64,000 nucleotides of DNA from Angiostrongylus vasorum (GCA_018806985.1 JADANN010000108.1:1860001-1924000), one strand, 5' to 3'; shown: positions 45,401 to 56,037, numbered from the stretch's first letter. The notes: generated by a model from the letters alone, not told the origin. Made by a program: numbers and translations.

Positions 45401-47441
45401 TATGCATTAGATCTATAGAAAGAACTAGCTCTTACTACTTCAACTTTATATTTTCCAAGTCTTGTAAATCTGTGTATTCAATTCATATCATTTCACTGTA
45501 GCCATCCACTTTGTGCTTCACTGCTTTCCCAAGTGCAAATAAGTCAAATGAGACTGAAAGTGGTCCACACACAGTGATCTCCTGCAACTAATCGTTTCGT
45601 AGTTTCTTTCTTATCAGTGTCGATTCATCGTAAGTAAAAGCGTATCATGTCAATTTGTTAAGCATAAGGTAAGATAATGTCCGGCAAAGAGTTGACACAG
45701 TGTCTGCACTGGATTTCGAACTCTGAATGTGCAGCTTCTATTCGAGTGGCTTCGTCGTTACGAGGGCAGAGCGAGCTTCAGTCATGTGAACCAAAGCCCA
45801 AAATTCAAAAGCAACAGGCGAACAACAGCAGTATTCTAGATAGAAAAAAAGCAAACTGAAGCAGGAAAGAACTAAGGTGATCGGCTGGTTTCAGTGGTGA
45901 ACGATCATAGCGATTAATTGTAGTAATCGTAGAATATTAGGATAAATTCCTTTGCACATATCCTAGAATATTCAATGTTTTTTCAAAACTTGCTAACACA
46001 CTATGCGAGCGATATTTCTCGCAATGTTGACAGGATAGAGGGCGATTTGATCGACGCTGGGCACTTGATGCTTTTTCACATACAGAAGCGGACGACAACG
46101 ATGGCGGAATGAATGGAGCAGAGCAATTCGTCGTCAATGTCTTCGGGAAAACCAAATGTGCTCGAAGATGTCGCTCGACATCAGCGGACAATCGACGAAT
46201 CTTCTTCAGCTGAAAAACGCAACTCTGACTTTGAAAAAAAATTGGACGCAAAACTTCTAAGCTTGATTTTATTATATATTGATTCCGGCAGCATCATAAC
46301 AGTTGCATCCATTCTTTCTAGACAAGAAAGAGCAATTGCCAAAGTTTACTGCTTCCATTTATATCAAAAGACACCTGATTTACTTCGTTTACAACCTGCC
46401 CTATTAATTAATTATTCCTGGTTCTACCCCTATACGTCTCTCCTACAACATGAGATCTTCTATGAAGCTGTCACTGTTTCACTGAGCGGTGAAGATTATA
46501 GCCAACTCACGAAGCGAGCAGTGCAATGGTACTGGGCGATGGATCGCAGCACAACACTCATCGAGACCGGTCCGTCCCAGTTTTCTACCTGAATTCACAG
46601 CTGTTCGCTAAGTACTTCCTCAATTTTCAAAACTCTTCCGTACACCTGCTCAATGATTCTGTTGTCCAGGACGTCAGCGCTAACATGCACGATCTGTGTG
46701 ATGCGGTCGAAATCGGTGAACTTGGGAGCGATCACATTGTAGTGAACACAATATTTATCATAGAGAGTTGATGACCTTGTCGAATCGGAATAACTGCAAC
46801 GAAATCTATCCGTTCCCTATTGGCGACAGAGCGGCGCGATACGGATGCCGCCACCCCAAAAAACGAGTCACCTCGCTAAGGCACATAGAAAAACAATCTC
46901 CCAATCTCCCACGGCTTTTTTTCAGTTACAACAAACTCATAACTGAATTAAGATCTCTAACAAATGATCGAATAGACGAGATGACTGGACTGATAGCACG
47001 CTTATAAAAAAATATTACGATTATGTTAAGTTTTATTTATTTACTGCCTATTATAATTTTTACGGCAGGGTATTATGTGTGAAACAACCACAATGATGCT
47101 GAGAGACAGACGAAACGAAAGACCCGCATGGTCTGGTGGTGAACGCGTTAGTCCCCGGAAAGGGTAATAGTACGTTCGTTCTCCACTGCAAGCACCTGCG
47201 GTCTGGAGTTTTGGAAATATCTCAATATTATGACTGTTCCACTAACAACGATAGTTCGCACAAACTCTGCCTTACTGTGATTTCCGAAAGAAACAGATCT
47301 TAGCCGTGTATTTTTAGAAAGCATACTCACCTGGCAATGTCATTTCCCGCATACCTCCAGTATTCAGCAGCTAAGATGAGAAAAAACCACAAAGCAAAGA
47401 TAGACGAACACCACAGGCAACAACGGCCAGGAGTGTTTCAT
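36425..47441 (-). CDS. Glycosyltransferase family 49 (BGnT/B4GAT1/LARGE-like) gene, ten exons
   Basis: Exons from 5' to 3': 47331-47441, 46646-46793, 46511-46588, 46002-46209, 45336-45390, 44772-44875, 44459-44548, 44207-44321, 36768-36867 and 36425-36580 (TGA). It opens with a short N-terminal tail and one hydrophobic segment ([11 protein letters not shown]), as in type II Golgi enzymes. Family landmarks in order are a [20 protein letters not shown] block, [22 protein letters not shown] at the metal-binding (DxD) position, [53 protein letters not shown] and VFVFHRGIK. Known role: these enzymes add GlcNAc or glucuronate to glycans in the Golgi; the exact sugar cannot be read here. One intron is only 57 bases; the one between 36867 and 44207 is 7.3 kb and full of mobile elements. 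Reading is continuous only if one base is dropped from a T run at 44863-44867, a T run at 46072-46076 and an A run at 47381-47386 (+ strand), and the 44772/44548 junction is one base out of phase unless weaker sites (44780, 44546) are used. It is therefore a damaged gene or a gene with consensus errors. Confidence 0.85.
37275..37662 (+). repeat. Family C copy, full length, in the GT49 intron
   Basis: A tail (GTATTATGTGAAACACAAC...GCAGCAGGCAGCAAATAA) leads directly into TCAACATTGTGATT and a full forward unit: CAGCTTAATTGGATTC, CCCGTTGACGGGTGATTGC, ATGGCACGGTGGTGAACGCG, GTTCGATCTCC (near B box), CCGGTCTGGAGCTTTGC. Tandem joining of two units is seen again. Confidence 0.85.
37884..38262 (-). mobile_element. 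Family B element in the GT49 intron
   Basis: Full-length reverse copy from CCTCCCAACGGTTTACCG to GGGCCGTTCAAGTATT. The sense frame of 109 codons is open. Its sense strand equals that of the host gene. Confidence 0.88.
38706..38980 (-). mobile_element. Family A SINE in the GT49 intron
   Basis: Reverse copy: AAAGGATAAAGCTCACGGCG at its 3' side, complete body and core, head CACTGTGTTATACTCG. The A and B boxes are damaged. Confidence 0.85.
39230..41740 (-). mobile_element. RTE-type LINE, degraded (endonuclease and reverse transcriptase)
   Basis: On the - strand, 5' to 3': endonuclease remnants (TTKTIHGN-like frame at 41356-41550), a reverse transcriptase start ([11 protein letters not shown], 40509-40715), then an intact 138-codon stretch (39982-40398) with [15 protein letters not shown] (motif A), [15 protein letters not shown] (motif B) and [10 protein letters not shown] (motif C). 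The rest of the C-terminal region is traceable to about 39230 through many stops and shifts. RTE elements normally encode one ~3.2 kb protein that copies itself by target-primed reverse transcription. Here the first motif A Asp is Tyr and the FADD-type motif C is LAGD, so the enzyme is dead. The element lies sense to the GT49 gene, in its large intron. Confidence 0.9.
41727..41862 (+). repeat. Family B 3' fragment next to the LINE
   Basis: GACGCCGGACTTGTTCTCAGC, then AGCCATGATGAGGCGATAAACG, the last third of family B. It abuts the 5' limit of the RTE copy. Confidence 0.75.
42040..42765 (+). mobile_element. RTE LINE 3' fragment interrupted by a SINE piece
   Basis: C-terminal part of an RTE protein in pieces: [17 protein letters not shown] (42170s), [14 protein letters not shown], then, after an interruption, [14 protein letters not shown] and GPPIRWPVF. 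The interruption at 42386-42465 is a reverse family A SINE fragment that replaces the expected LTRFTQVR-like stretch. It has the opposite direction to the 39-41 kb copy, so it is a separate insertion. Confidence 0.87.
42386..42465 (-). repeat. Family A fragment nested in the RTE remnant
   Basis: AGCCGGTGTTGCTATCCTCC, AAGTCTGGTACCAATTTGCC and GGAGGGCTTCGTGAGC are the SINE core in reverse. Neither the head nor the tail is present, and no duplication of LINE sequence is seen at the edges. Confidence 0.8.
42730..43385 (+). repeat. Two family E copies in tandem
   Basis: 42730-43005 and 43110-43385 share AAGAGCACTGCCGAGTGAGG / AAGGGGCACTGCCGAATGAGG and the GAAGAAG...GACGTCGAAACGTTAGCC end. The second copy ends in GAATAAA. 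Both are in the large GT49 intron. Confidence 0.72.
43390..44200. other. Intronic sequence without a recognised element
   Basis: Part of the large GT49 intron. A frame at 43775-43993 has no motif. Confidence 0.45.
47030..47232 (+). repeat. Family C copy in the first GT49 intron
   Basis: Starts TTTATTTACTGCCTATTATA with its GGCAGGG hairpin half, jumps to AGACAGACGAAACGAAAGACC and the tRNA-like centre TGGTCTGGTGGTGAACGCG, and ends at GGAAATATCTCAATATT. The first body segment is deleted. Confidence 0.8.
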
Positions 47442-48354
47442 CTTGTTATTTATGCATTCACTAGCACTGCCATCCTAAAACACGGCACGATTTTGTTAGG
47501 ACTCAATGCTACTATTCAACTGAAGCAATCATACATACGAAAGGATTTTCCTGGTTGAGCACTAGATAGGAGCAGAATTTGGGTTATGTTGTGCGTAGAA
47601 ACCAGTTTTTTTCTCTAGCGGGAAGCTAAAATTTCCAGGTAGATCGTCATTAGTCGCGAGCGGAGATGATGGACTTTTATGTGACTCTAAGAGTATGCGT
47701 GACTAATTTTCATAACAAGAAAAAAAATTCCCTCGTATATGAATTCGTCGATCACTGTGCAAGTTGATATCAACAGCTGAATGGAAACTAAACGGACATT
47801 GATTGGAATTGAAAAGCCGATAGAAGACCAACATGAATGTCAAATGAACTCAAACAACGGAAAAAAAGACGAACTCAAAATCAACAAAAACCTTAGCGAT
47901 ATCGATCGAGTCGATTCCGATCCTAAGAATGGAATAAAGTGGAATGGTGAAGAGTGAAAAACGCACACCCATCATAAGCTCGAAATTTTCGACACATTTA
48001 CAACACCTTCCAGAGCTCGAGTTGTTTTTCTATTCCATTACGGAACTTTCGACACCGTTGAGTAGGGGAATAAAAAAGAAACTCCGAAGATATTAAATGG
48101 TTAACTGAGAGAACAGAAGAGGAAGGAAAGGGTATAAAAAGTAGATTCGTTCACTTTCCTTACGAGTTGAGCTTCGATTTCACGGCAAATGGCTGATGCA
48201 AGTGGATAAATTTCAAAGTTCATTGAGACTTTCAGTGAGAATTCAACAGCATCCTGATCACGGATACTAGTACGATTCAGAGAACATTTGTCAAAAAGAT
48301 TTAAACAACAACTTATTGCGATTACTTGTTCACATTAGTAATTATTCGATATTT

Positions 48355-48540
48355 ATGGATGACGAGGTAGCGCAGATCTAAGTGCTTCAGGTAGTGTTTT
48401 TATCCTCCGGGACTATTCTGGCCTATACAAGACGTTATGTGGGCTAAACATGCATTCAATCACCTCTTCGATGTTTAATGGAGTCGAAACTGTGGCCGAA
48501 TCCATCAGGAATCGATCAACGCCGAATGTTTATCCTCTCA
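48355..48540 (+). repeat. Internally deleted family A SINE
   Basis: Head GATGACGAGGTAGCGCAGAT, then directly TTATCCTCCGGGACTATT, CATGCATTCAATCACCTC, GATCAACGCCGAATGTTTATCC. The B box and core are missing. Confidence 0.68.
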
Positions 48541-48544
48541 TGAT

Positions 48545-49890
48545 GAGATAAGCAAAACCCACTGTTTATTAAAATCAAAGTATTCACAGCACGATTGCCA
48601 TTGGAAATAAATTATTATTAATATAATATGAAGTCTTGTCACAACCACCGTAGTCACTGCCCCATCCTGAACAAAAGAAGAAATCACTGACTTATTAACT
48701 TAGTTTTACAGAGATGTGTTCCAGTTTATTTAATGGTTACCGACTTCGTAGTAGACCTCGTCTCTCGAATTTTGAATCTCGTGGGTGTTGATCTGGTATA
48801 TAGATGGTGAGATTATTTCATTCCTAGCAAGGTCACCAAGCTCTGAATGGAACCGACATGTTCCAGAGTAAACTCCGCTAAAGAGTAAACTTATTGTCAC
48901 AGCGGAGACCGACGAATTCAAGAAGGCTTTCGAATGATTTTGTGTCTCTTTAGTGAGCGGGGGCCCACAGGGAGTTCTGGGGCACTATTCAATGTTAAGC
49001 TAGAAGATATTCTCGACTAGATGTTAGATCCAGAACATAACTGCTCTTAGTGAACAGATGCTGCCTTGTAACGCCACCACTGCCTCCAATCGACAAGGCC
49101 AATCGCTACGCGCGAAACATGGTATGTGTGGACCATCACAGATTCGATGTTCTGTTGATGCTCTATCCGTTGATGCGAGTACGTATTTGCGGAATTAGAA
49201 TATAGAACGAATGTATTCAGTTCGTACTCATCAATATGATCTTTCGAGGATCCTTTCTCTGGAGGCAAAACGTTGCAATCAACGTGTCACTACTGAGTGA
49301 GCAAATAATCTTAGAACCAGCGACAGACGCGCCTACCGTCGCCCATTAGTACTCCCAGTACTCCCAGTATTAGTACGCCCATACTCGTACTGGATAGCTG
49401 CTCAGTTTTGATGCTGTCCACTTTGCTTTTTTCACAGACTTCTACAAGCCCTACCCTTTTTTAGGATATTATTGATGCGAAACCTGAGACGTCCTGCAGA
49501 CTATCCAAATATAGTGGGCCTAAGATCGATTTCTTTAGTTTTTTTAAATCGTCCTCGAGCAGTCACTCGGTCATCTTGGAAGAATCTGCAACAAGAGGCA
49601 GCCAAGCTTCCTTCAATGCACTAAAGCTGCCGACAACCTGCAGTGTACACCAGTCTAGCATGTCCATCTTAGGATTTCATGGATAATCGCTTTCGACTAC
49701 CTCACGTTAGAGGGGAAGTTCAAAAATCCTCAGATCCCAGCCGAATCGAAACCCGAACTTAAGAACTTCCATAGATGACGCCTGAGAAAGTGGGAAATGT
49801 GCGGGGACTCACACGACATGTGAAGATGAGCTATCTAAGTGTCTCAGTAAGTACGTCATGATGAGGCAATCAACTATATGCGACTATAAT
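48545..49890. other. No gene; possible diverged family B piece
   Basis: 48790-48920 on the - strand has AGTTTACTCTTTAGCGGAG...CAGAGCTTGGTGACCTTGC, similar to the middle of family B. The rest is unassigned; GTACTCCCAGTA units are repeated near 49350-49375. Confidence 0.35.
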
Positions 49891-50599
49891 AAGCTTTTCT
49901 AATCTTTCTTAGTGGAAGCCGCGTTAAAAGCGACTCTGAAGAAGGCAATAATACTGAAAAAGTCAGCTATTGTCGTATTGTGTGCTTTTCATGAAAGTAA
50001 ACGTGATACATAACAACATAGCGATTGCTGAACAAGAAAACGGTACATTGATAATCGAATGCCGAGGTTAATAGAAAGTTGGTCCTGGGAGCTGTCGCAG
50101 CATGATTCGTCAAATTAGAGAAGAAAGAATTTTCTAGAGTGCTGCACTGGTTTTCCACGAATCCTTCAAGAAGCGGATTTATATCAACTGGAGAGATCCA
50201 GACAGCAAACCTTTCTCAGGTATAGGGAATCACCTCTTAAAAAATATACTTTACCAGACAAGTTTACTATCTAGAAATCAAATACCATTGAAGCAATTCG
50301 AGTACAGTTCTTTCACTTAAATATCGAAGCAGAGGATTAAGCCTGCAGCCTCTTATCTGTGTTGACGCCCTGCTGAAGTGAACACAGCAGTTGTTTGCAT
50401 GATAGGACAAAACATCTGTGTGAACTGAACCCAACCCTTCATTCATTCTTCGAGAACACCTCTAACCAAGAGATGAAGCTTTAAGTGTTTAATGAAGGAA
50501 GGAAATTGTATGGCTGCGATTGATAGAAACTGAACTAACGAAGAACGTTTTCTTTCGAAAACAACATATCAGTTCAATGAGCCATGGGACGACGCCAAC

Positions 50600-50762
50600 A
50601 ATAACAGAAGAGATATTGAGCGAAAAAGCGCAAGTAGATGATACTGCTATCTATCTAGGGCACCACGTGAATGTAATCAATATCCTGAGTAGGAAGCTAG
50701 GAATGAAAAGAGAGGCAGCGAAAACAGTTCTTTCTTTTCTGGAAGATGCCATCCAGTAAGGA
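50600..50762 (+). repeat. Short RTE reverse-transcriptase remnant
   Basis: The frame ending YLGHHVNVINILSRKLG, then VLSFLEDAIQ, aligns by eye with the RTE segment seen at 42.1 kb (YL...EIN.LN...[15 protein letters not shown]). It is more diverged than the other copies. Confidence 0.55.
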
Positions 50763-51218
50763 ACGCAAAAAAACTTTTCATTCTAACATTTTTTCTAGTG
50801 CATTAAATCAGTCCTCTTAATATATGATGAAGACGGAATGTGTCGAAAACGGTACATACCACTCACATTGCTCTCGAAAGAACTTTTTAGCAATGGCTAT
50901 CACTCTAAACATCAAGTTGATTTGGTCCCCGAAGGATGCTATGTTATGACATAACATTAAAATGCGTAGGTAAAGCAAGGTCATTATGTTGGTGATATTG
51001 AGGCAACAAACCGTGTGAATCAGAATTATATTGGAGCGCTGCAAAGTGGCTTTGAACGAAGCGTGAACCAAAAACCAGTCCAGCGGGTGTTCACCGATTG
51101 CTTGAACTGTGTGGAGATGATAATATTTTCTTTTCCCTTTCACTAGCCTATCCTGCATATTGAGTTTAGCAATAGGAATATTATAGTGTTTTTTTACTTA
51201 TTGCTTGTTATTGCCTTC

Positions 51219-51577
51219 CACCTCCCAACGGTTTACCACCTCATTGTGGCTGGGAATTGTTCCTGGGTGTCGGACTGTGATGTACAGCGGGGGGATTCGT
51301 CCCGCCGGCGGGGGTCTCCCAAGCTGAGAAGGAGTCCGGCGTTTCCATCAGGAGGCCTACCCTAAGAGTAAACCAATATCAAAGTCGCATGGTGGCAAAT
51401 CTCCCTCTGATCCACAAGGGCTGGGACTGCCTGTCGTGGTGACGACCTGGGGCAGGCTTTGGCCAAGCTCATTTCGGGATTCCAAGGAACAACAATGGCT
51501 TAGCTAGCAAATCTCCGAAAAATGGCGATTATTCTGGGGCCCGCACAACTAGTGAGGACGGGCCATTCAAGTATTAA
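51219..51577 (-). mobile_element. Family B element
   Basis: Full-length reverse copy with a ~25-base deletion around 51375 (the GGATCCACCACCGTC segment is gone). It ends CATTCAAGTATTAAGTAAGC. Its right flank is duplicated beside the 56.2 kb copy. Confidence 0.87.
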
Positions 51578-51690
51578 GTAAGCAACATAATCTTAATCTA
51601 CTGGTTTCCACTGATGCAGTACACTTTATGGTCAAAATGGTTTTTTACAGTTTCCATTTCTTACAACTTACACTTTTTTGAAATGAAGAA
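51578..51690. repeat. Duplicated flank shared with 56639-56740
   Basis: AACATAATCTTAATC.ACTGG, TTCCACTGATG.AGTA, CTTTATGGTCAAAATGGTTT occur in both places next to a family B element in the same direction. The opposite flanks of the two elements do not match. Confidence 0.88.
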
Positions 51691-51710
51691 CATCGAATAG
51701 CGAATGGTTT

Positions 51711-52929
51711 TTACTTAATTTCTACTGTAGCGCCAGCATTCTCAAGGGATGCTTTCATTTGTTCGGATTCAGACTTTCCAATGTCATCTATGAGGACTAC
51801 AGCTGCTGAATCCACGATCTAAAGCGATTTACAGTCATTGATTACATGACTTTGTTGTCTACTGAGTACTGAGAAAAAATTCACAGCATACCTTTTTCGC
51901 CTGAGCAAGGTTGAGACCGAGGATGGTTGCCCGAATTTCCTTGAAAACCGCCAACTTTTTATATCCATCAAAGTTCTTTAATGTCATGGAGTACTCCACA
52001 TTTTGAGAAACATCGGAAGAGGAATCGCCTCTACTTTCTGAAAGTAGTACAGGATTTAATTTGTTGAAGGGAAATTAAGCTTGCGCTAAATTCTTAAGCG
52101 TAAGAAATGAGATATCGTTCTATCAAGAACAGCTTTCAAAAAAAGAACCTAAACTTTAAGTGCACGAAAAACACGAAGGCCAACCGTCTGTAGATTAGGC
52201 ACGAAGCCGAACAATGAGAGGGTGTATCGAAGATTCGATAATACACGTAATAAGGATCAGGCACGACGCCTTATTGCGTTCACCGGAGTGAAAACGTGAT
52301 GTCAGAAATACATCGAAGCAAGAAAGATTTCAAGTGTTTGTTAACTTCAGTAGGGGATTCCTTTCCCATCTTTGTACTTACAGTGGACACAAGTCGGAAA
52401 CGTCGCTGTTTTGGCTGTGCATCAGAGATCCTTAAACATGTGACTTTCAAGGGCAAAAAGAAGGAAAACACGGCTGGATTGTACTACGCGCAATGTCACG
52501 CTAACAACAAGAACTCAGCGAAAAAAAAGATAAGCCATTAACGTACTTATGGGAGCAGCATTAGACGAGAGGGGGCCACCATCACATCAGCAGGCACCAT
52601 TGGCAGATCAGCAATTTTAAGGAGTCTTTTCAGTGCACGCTTTAAGTCTGCCAACTGTATGAAATTAGAAAACGATGCCATTTCTCAAATCGTCCACATA
52701 GGAATAACCAGAATGAAACAAACTTCATGAGAGTTCAAACTCGCTATCACATGTACAAGCGCTGCAACTTCTGGTGAAACCACGTCATCGGAAGGAAATG
52801 GCATGGAGAGAGTCGTCGTTTAACTGGAAGCCTGTAATAAGGGATGGAATGATCGTTATCACAATCACTGCGTAGGAAAACCTTTATACTTGTCTTATGT
52901 TTGGCAGGTAAAAGAGCTCACCTTTTCAT
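51711..52929 (-). CDS. mrpl-12: Mitochondrial ribosomal protein L12 (bL12m)
   Basis: Exons: 52922-52929 (possible ATGAAAAG start), 52724-52831, 52547-52654, 51892-52037 and 51711-51818 (TAA). The C-terminal domain is diagnostic of L7/L12: AVFKEIRATILGLNLAQAKK, then IVDSAAVVLIDDIGKSE and ENAGATVEIK. The N-terminal dimerisation region reads ALVHVIASLNS, then LADLKRALKRLLKIADL. The short basic start (MKRLPVKRRLS) would suit a mitochondrial presequence. Known role: bL12m forms the stalk of the mitochondrial large subunit and recruits translation GTPases. Two one-base problems exist: the C run at 52571-52575 (G on + strand) needs one more base to join the next exon in phase, and the frame shifts once near 52795. 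All splice sites are otherwise regular, so consensus errors are as likely as decay. The first exon is the least certain part. Confidence 0.92.
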
Positions 52930-52994
52930 TCAAAATGTGCGAACCCAGAAATTATTCAAATGAGGCATAAAGAACATATTTAACTGAATTTTAA

Positions 52995-53325
52995 CCTTTT
53001 TGCCTACTGCCTACTCTTTTTGATGGCAGGGTATGTTGCGAAATATAACTTAAACGATTGTGATTATAACTATAGCCTCAGCTTAACTGGGTTCAATGCC
53101 GATTTGGGCTCCCCAGATCAATCCCGTTGACGGGTGATTGCTGATGGCAAAAAGATCGATAGAACTAGCTGAGAGACAGGCGAAACGAAGGACCCGCATG
53201 GTGTGGTGGTGAACGCGTTACTCCCCGGAAAGGGACAATAGCGCGTTCGTTCCCCACCATAGGCACCTGCGGTCCAGAGTTTTGCAAATATCTCAGCTTC
53301 GTTTAAGTTATATTTAACTGAATTT
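52995..53325 (+). repeat. Family C copy, nearly complete
   Basis: TGCCTACTGCCTACTCTTTTTGA, GGCAGGGTATG, CAGCTTAACTGGGTTCAATG, CCCGTTGACGGGTGATTGC, GCATGGTGTGGTGGTGAACG, GCGCGTTCGTTCCCCACC, TTTTGCAAATATCTCAGC. It is the best forward reference copy for the family here. Confidence 0.88.
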
Positions 53326-53435
53326 ATCCCCTTAGAAATGCACCATGTGTCAGACTCCACTAAGCATTTCAGAGATGACTGAATGCATTTTTTGGCCCAT
53401 AAGATGGTATGCTGTGACCCATCGAAGTCCCAAAT
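53325..53435 (-). repeat. Family A 3' fragment
   Basis: TTAGAAATGCACCATGTGTC, CCACTAAGCATTTCAGAGATG, CTGAATGCATTTTTTGGCCC. It follows the family C copy directly. Confidence 0.6.
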
Positions 53436-53439
53436 CAGT

Positions 53440-54580
53440 GTTATCTTTTCCTGTAAGTTTGCTCTCAGTTTGCCGAATCCGTCGAAAAACGATGTACAAC
53501 CTGGGTAGATTCCTACACCGAGATCACCTAGGTTATGAATGAGCTTGAAATTTTTTTGCGGAAACAAGCCAGGTAATCCTGTATTACATTAGAGTTCTTT
53601 AAGTTACTCATGGTTGCCTTCATTCCTAAAGCAGTGGAAATAAAGGGCTTCATACCAACTGTGGTAACCTCACAGTCGAGTAATAGAATGCTGTCAGCAA
53701 CTCTGGTGCCTAACGGAGACGAATGGAGATTACTGGTGCCCGCACAAGTTAGTAGATGATTAACGGAATCAGGTCATACGAGCGAGTAAGTCTTGGAAGT
53801 CTCAGAATCCTCTGACCAAGCCACAAACTGTTTCCGGTTATTTCGCGAACTCCAGACCTTAACGAAGAAATCTGTCGAGGTCTACGCTACGTTATCAAAC
53901 CATATTTAGCTTCCCAGCTCAAAATTTAAATTCTGCTCTGTCAATCAGTGAGAGATTCGGCAACAGAAATCCGACACCACGAGGACCAACAACAAAAACA
54001 ACTTCGAAAAAAAGGAAAGCTTTGAAAAACAGGGAGCGTGATTTTATGATGTTTATTCGTTATCACATACTAAAGATATGCGTAATTATGAAAACGCAAC
54101 GTACCAGTAGGTTCTGCTGTGGATAAATACAGTAATCCAAATTGAACAAGCCAGAAGAATGTTGTAGGGGCTTTTGGTAGAACAAACATCTGGAAAGTAT
54201 ATGGTGCAACTGACCAAAGGAGAAATGAGGGGAACGCATAAAAGCGATCAAAACCGATTTGAAGGAAAAAAGCGACGAGTCAGTCATGCTATCAGCGCGG
54301 ACATCAGGAGAAGGACATTTATTACATTCATAATTCTTAAGATTACGTTTCGAATAGCTCAGAGGCAGTGCTAGTGAGTGCTGGAGTTCGCTTGTAATTT
54401 CATATCCACCAATTCACAAGTGAAGTCTTAATAGAAGGCATTTGCCATGGGTTGATTCTAATGCACACAGTGTGAAAAAAAATGGTCACTTCCAAGTTTA
54501 AATCAGCATATTTGAAATCAAAATCAACTCTATTGCTTAAAAACCTTCTTTGATAGTCAAGCCAAGAAGAGGTTGCCAAA
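53440..54580. other. No gene recognised
   Basis: A weak family B trace at 53722-53760 (GATTACTGGTGCCCGCACAA). The frame at 54063-54287 (-) has a possible short exon reading FNLDYCIYPQQNLL before a GTACGT donor, which might belong to the gene at 55 kb. Confidence 0.3.
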
Positions 54581-54584
54581 GGTG

Positions 54585-54765
54585 CCTATTCGGTTATCGC
54601 TTCTGACATATTCGTCCTCATCAGAGCCGATGATCCGAGTCAATGGCCCACAGTCGCTTGTCCTTTCGATGTGGTGTCGCATCGAGTCGGATCTTCTTCA
54701 GTGCAGCACCGGTCGAATGAGGCAACTCCACCCGCCAGCGCTCTTCTCTGCAGGACGATTGATGT
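54585..54765 (-). repeat. Family E copy, reversed
   Basis: GTTATCGCTTCTGACATATTCG, CATCAGAGCCGATGATCCGAG, GTCGCATCGAGTCGG, then AACTCCACCCGCCAGCGC: the complement of family E. Confidence 0.7.
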
Positions 54766-54977
54766 TGATGACGACTGTTCGTCGACAATAGTTTGTTTTT
54801 CAATGGATAACCAGTCCTTCAGAATTCGGTATTATATTAGCTACCACCGAGTGAATAGGAAAACAATATTTTTCAAACCGACCGTCATTTAACTGCGATG
54901 GTTGTAATCAATATTCTTTCGGACTTTTCACTTTGTCTACTACATGAAGGAAAACGTCAGGATGTAGGTATCCTTAC

Positions 54978-55203
54978 CGACCGGACACAACTTTCTTATC
55001 CTACCAAAGTGGAACACTGATCTTATGGAACAACATGCATAGTAGTGACGACTTGAAGATATTTTACACATAGCTGAAACGTACCGCTGTGGGATCCATA
55101 TTTTGCTACTAATATTCGTATACAATTTCTGTGTGCGCAACATGACTTCATTGAATAGTCCAAATTTCATTGCGTCCTTCGTTGAGATATTCCCGTCAGG
55201 ATG
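54978..55203 (-). CDS. Two exons of an unidentified gene
   Basis: Exon 55085-55203 (39 codons plus two bases) reads HPDGNISTKDAMKFGLF, then MLRTQKLYTNISSKIW, and ends CAG CG/gtacgt. After a 63-base intron, exon 54978-55021 (SVFHFGRIRKLCPV) ends GTC G/gtaagg. Phases and splice sites agree, so this is probably a real gene. It continues on both sides, but I could not find further exons. Family not recognised. Confidence 0.6.
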
Positions 55204-55354
55204 CTGATGACTTAAAGCTTAACCTCAGTTCTATCCCCCATCGTTGCTACTGATTTTCTTATGCTTTGTAAGGCTACACTGAGGTGTGGTAAATGAAATG
55301 CAATGGATATTTTGTTGACATCAAAGATTCGATGCTGTTTTTTTCGACAACTGC

Positions 55355-55639
55355 ATGCATGCAGTTTCTTCGACAACTGAGATATTTGAGGAGTTAAGTA
55401 CTTCATCTAGGAATAGGATTTGCTCTATCCTCGAAGGGTACATGTATTTCTTATACAACAATATTTTGCTGTCAAGTTGCTTAAAATTTAAGCTTTCAAA
55501 GAGTCGAAATAACCCAAAGATTAAAGTTCGATGTGGATTTGACGCACGCCGGACAGCCGAAAACATCAACGAAGCATTAAAGGAGGCTGTTATGTCTCAC
55601 TGGGTGAGATCCAGCCTGCCCAATCCCTTCATTGTTTGA
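55355..55639 (+). other. Open frame with a mariner-like helix, uncertain
   Basis: 94-codon frame. Near its end it reads FDARRTAENINEALKE, which recalls the helix-turn-helix start of mariner transposases (…T..IN.A.GE). The rest does not match and the - strand is also open, so this is only a hint. It starts at an 18-base perfect palindrome (AACTGCATGCATGCAGTT, 55349-55366). Confidence 0.25.
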
Positions 55640-55918
55640 GAAACGAGCCTCGTCTGTAAGAAGCAGATAGTACGAATTGTGGAAGATCACGCTCTTTTCT
55701 TTATATAGTGGGATAACGTGTATCTTGTTGGCAACGGTCTCTAAGTCCTAACGGTTCCCAATGCACCTTGCAAGCCTAGATATTTCGTTCAATCCGTTGT
55801 TTTATCCATCCATATACAAGAATAATTTACTTCCCTGCTGCTTATTTTTACAGCGCATTGTTTCTTACTCAAACTTTCTATTCTTCCAACATCCATTATG
55901 GCTGGAAAAAGCCGTACT

Positions 55919-56037
55919 TTATTCATAAAAGTCATTTACTATTTCACAAAGAACCATTTGATGGACGAGTTCGTTCAAGCGATTGAGTTCTGCAGCGAGT
56001 GGTTGCTGCTGCTGAGGAGTGTGCCAAGACGTCACCG
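55919..56037 (-). CDS. Terminal exon of an unidentified gene
   Basis: After acceptor CAAGTATAG the frame (38 codons plus TAA) reads VTSWHTPQQQQPLAAELN, then a helical LNELVHQMVLCEIV and DFYE. Composition is exon-like. Upstream exons should lie above 56.1 kb but were not resolved; a family B insertion starts at 56250. Confidence 0.5.

Noticed and set aside
46113..46592. 159-codon + strand frame, the longest in the window
   Set aside because: It lies antisense to three GT49 exons and their introns (46002-46793). Splice sites, phases and family motifs are on the - strand.
46526..46771. + strand frame overlapping the previous one
   Set aside because: It is the antisense of the exon with the [10 protein letters not shown] block.
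55349..55366. 18-base perfect palindrome as a transposon end or operator
   Set aside because: It occurs once, with no flanking target duplication or second end; ATGCAT-rich palindromes of this size arise by chance.
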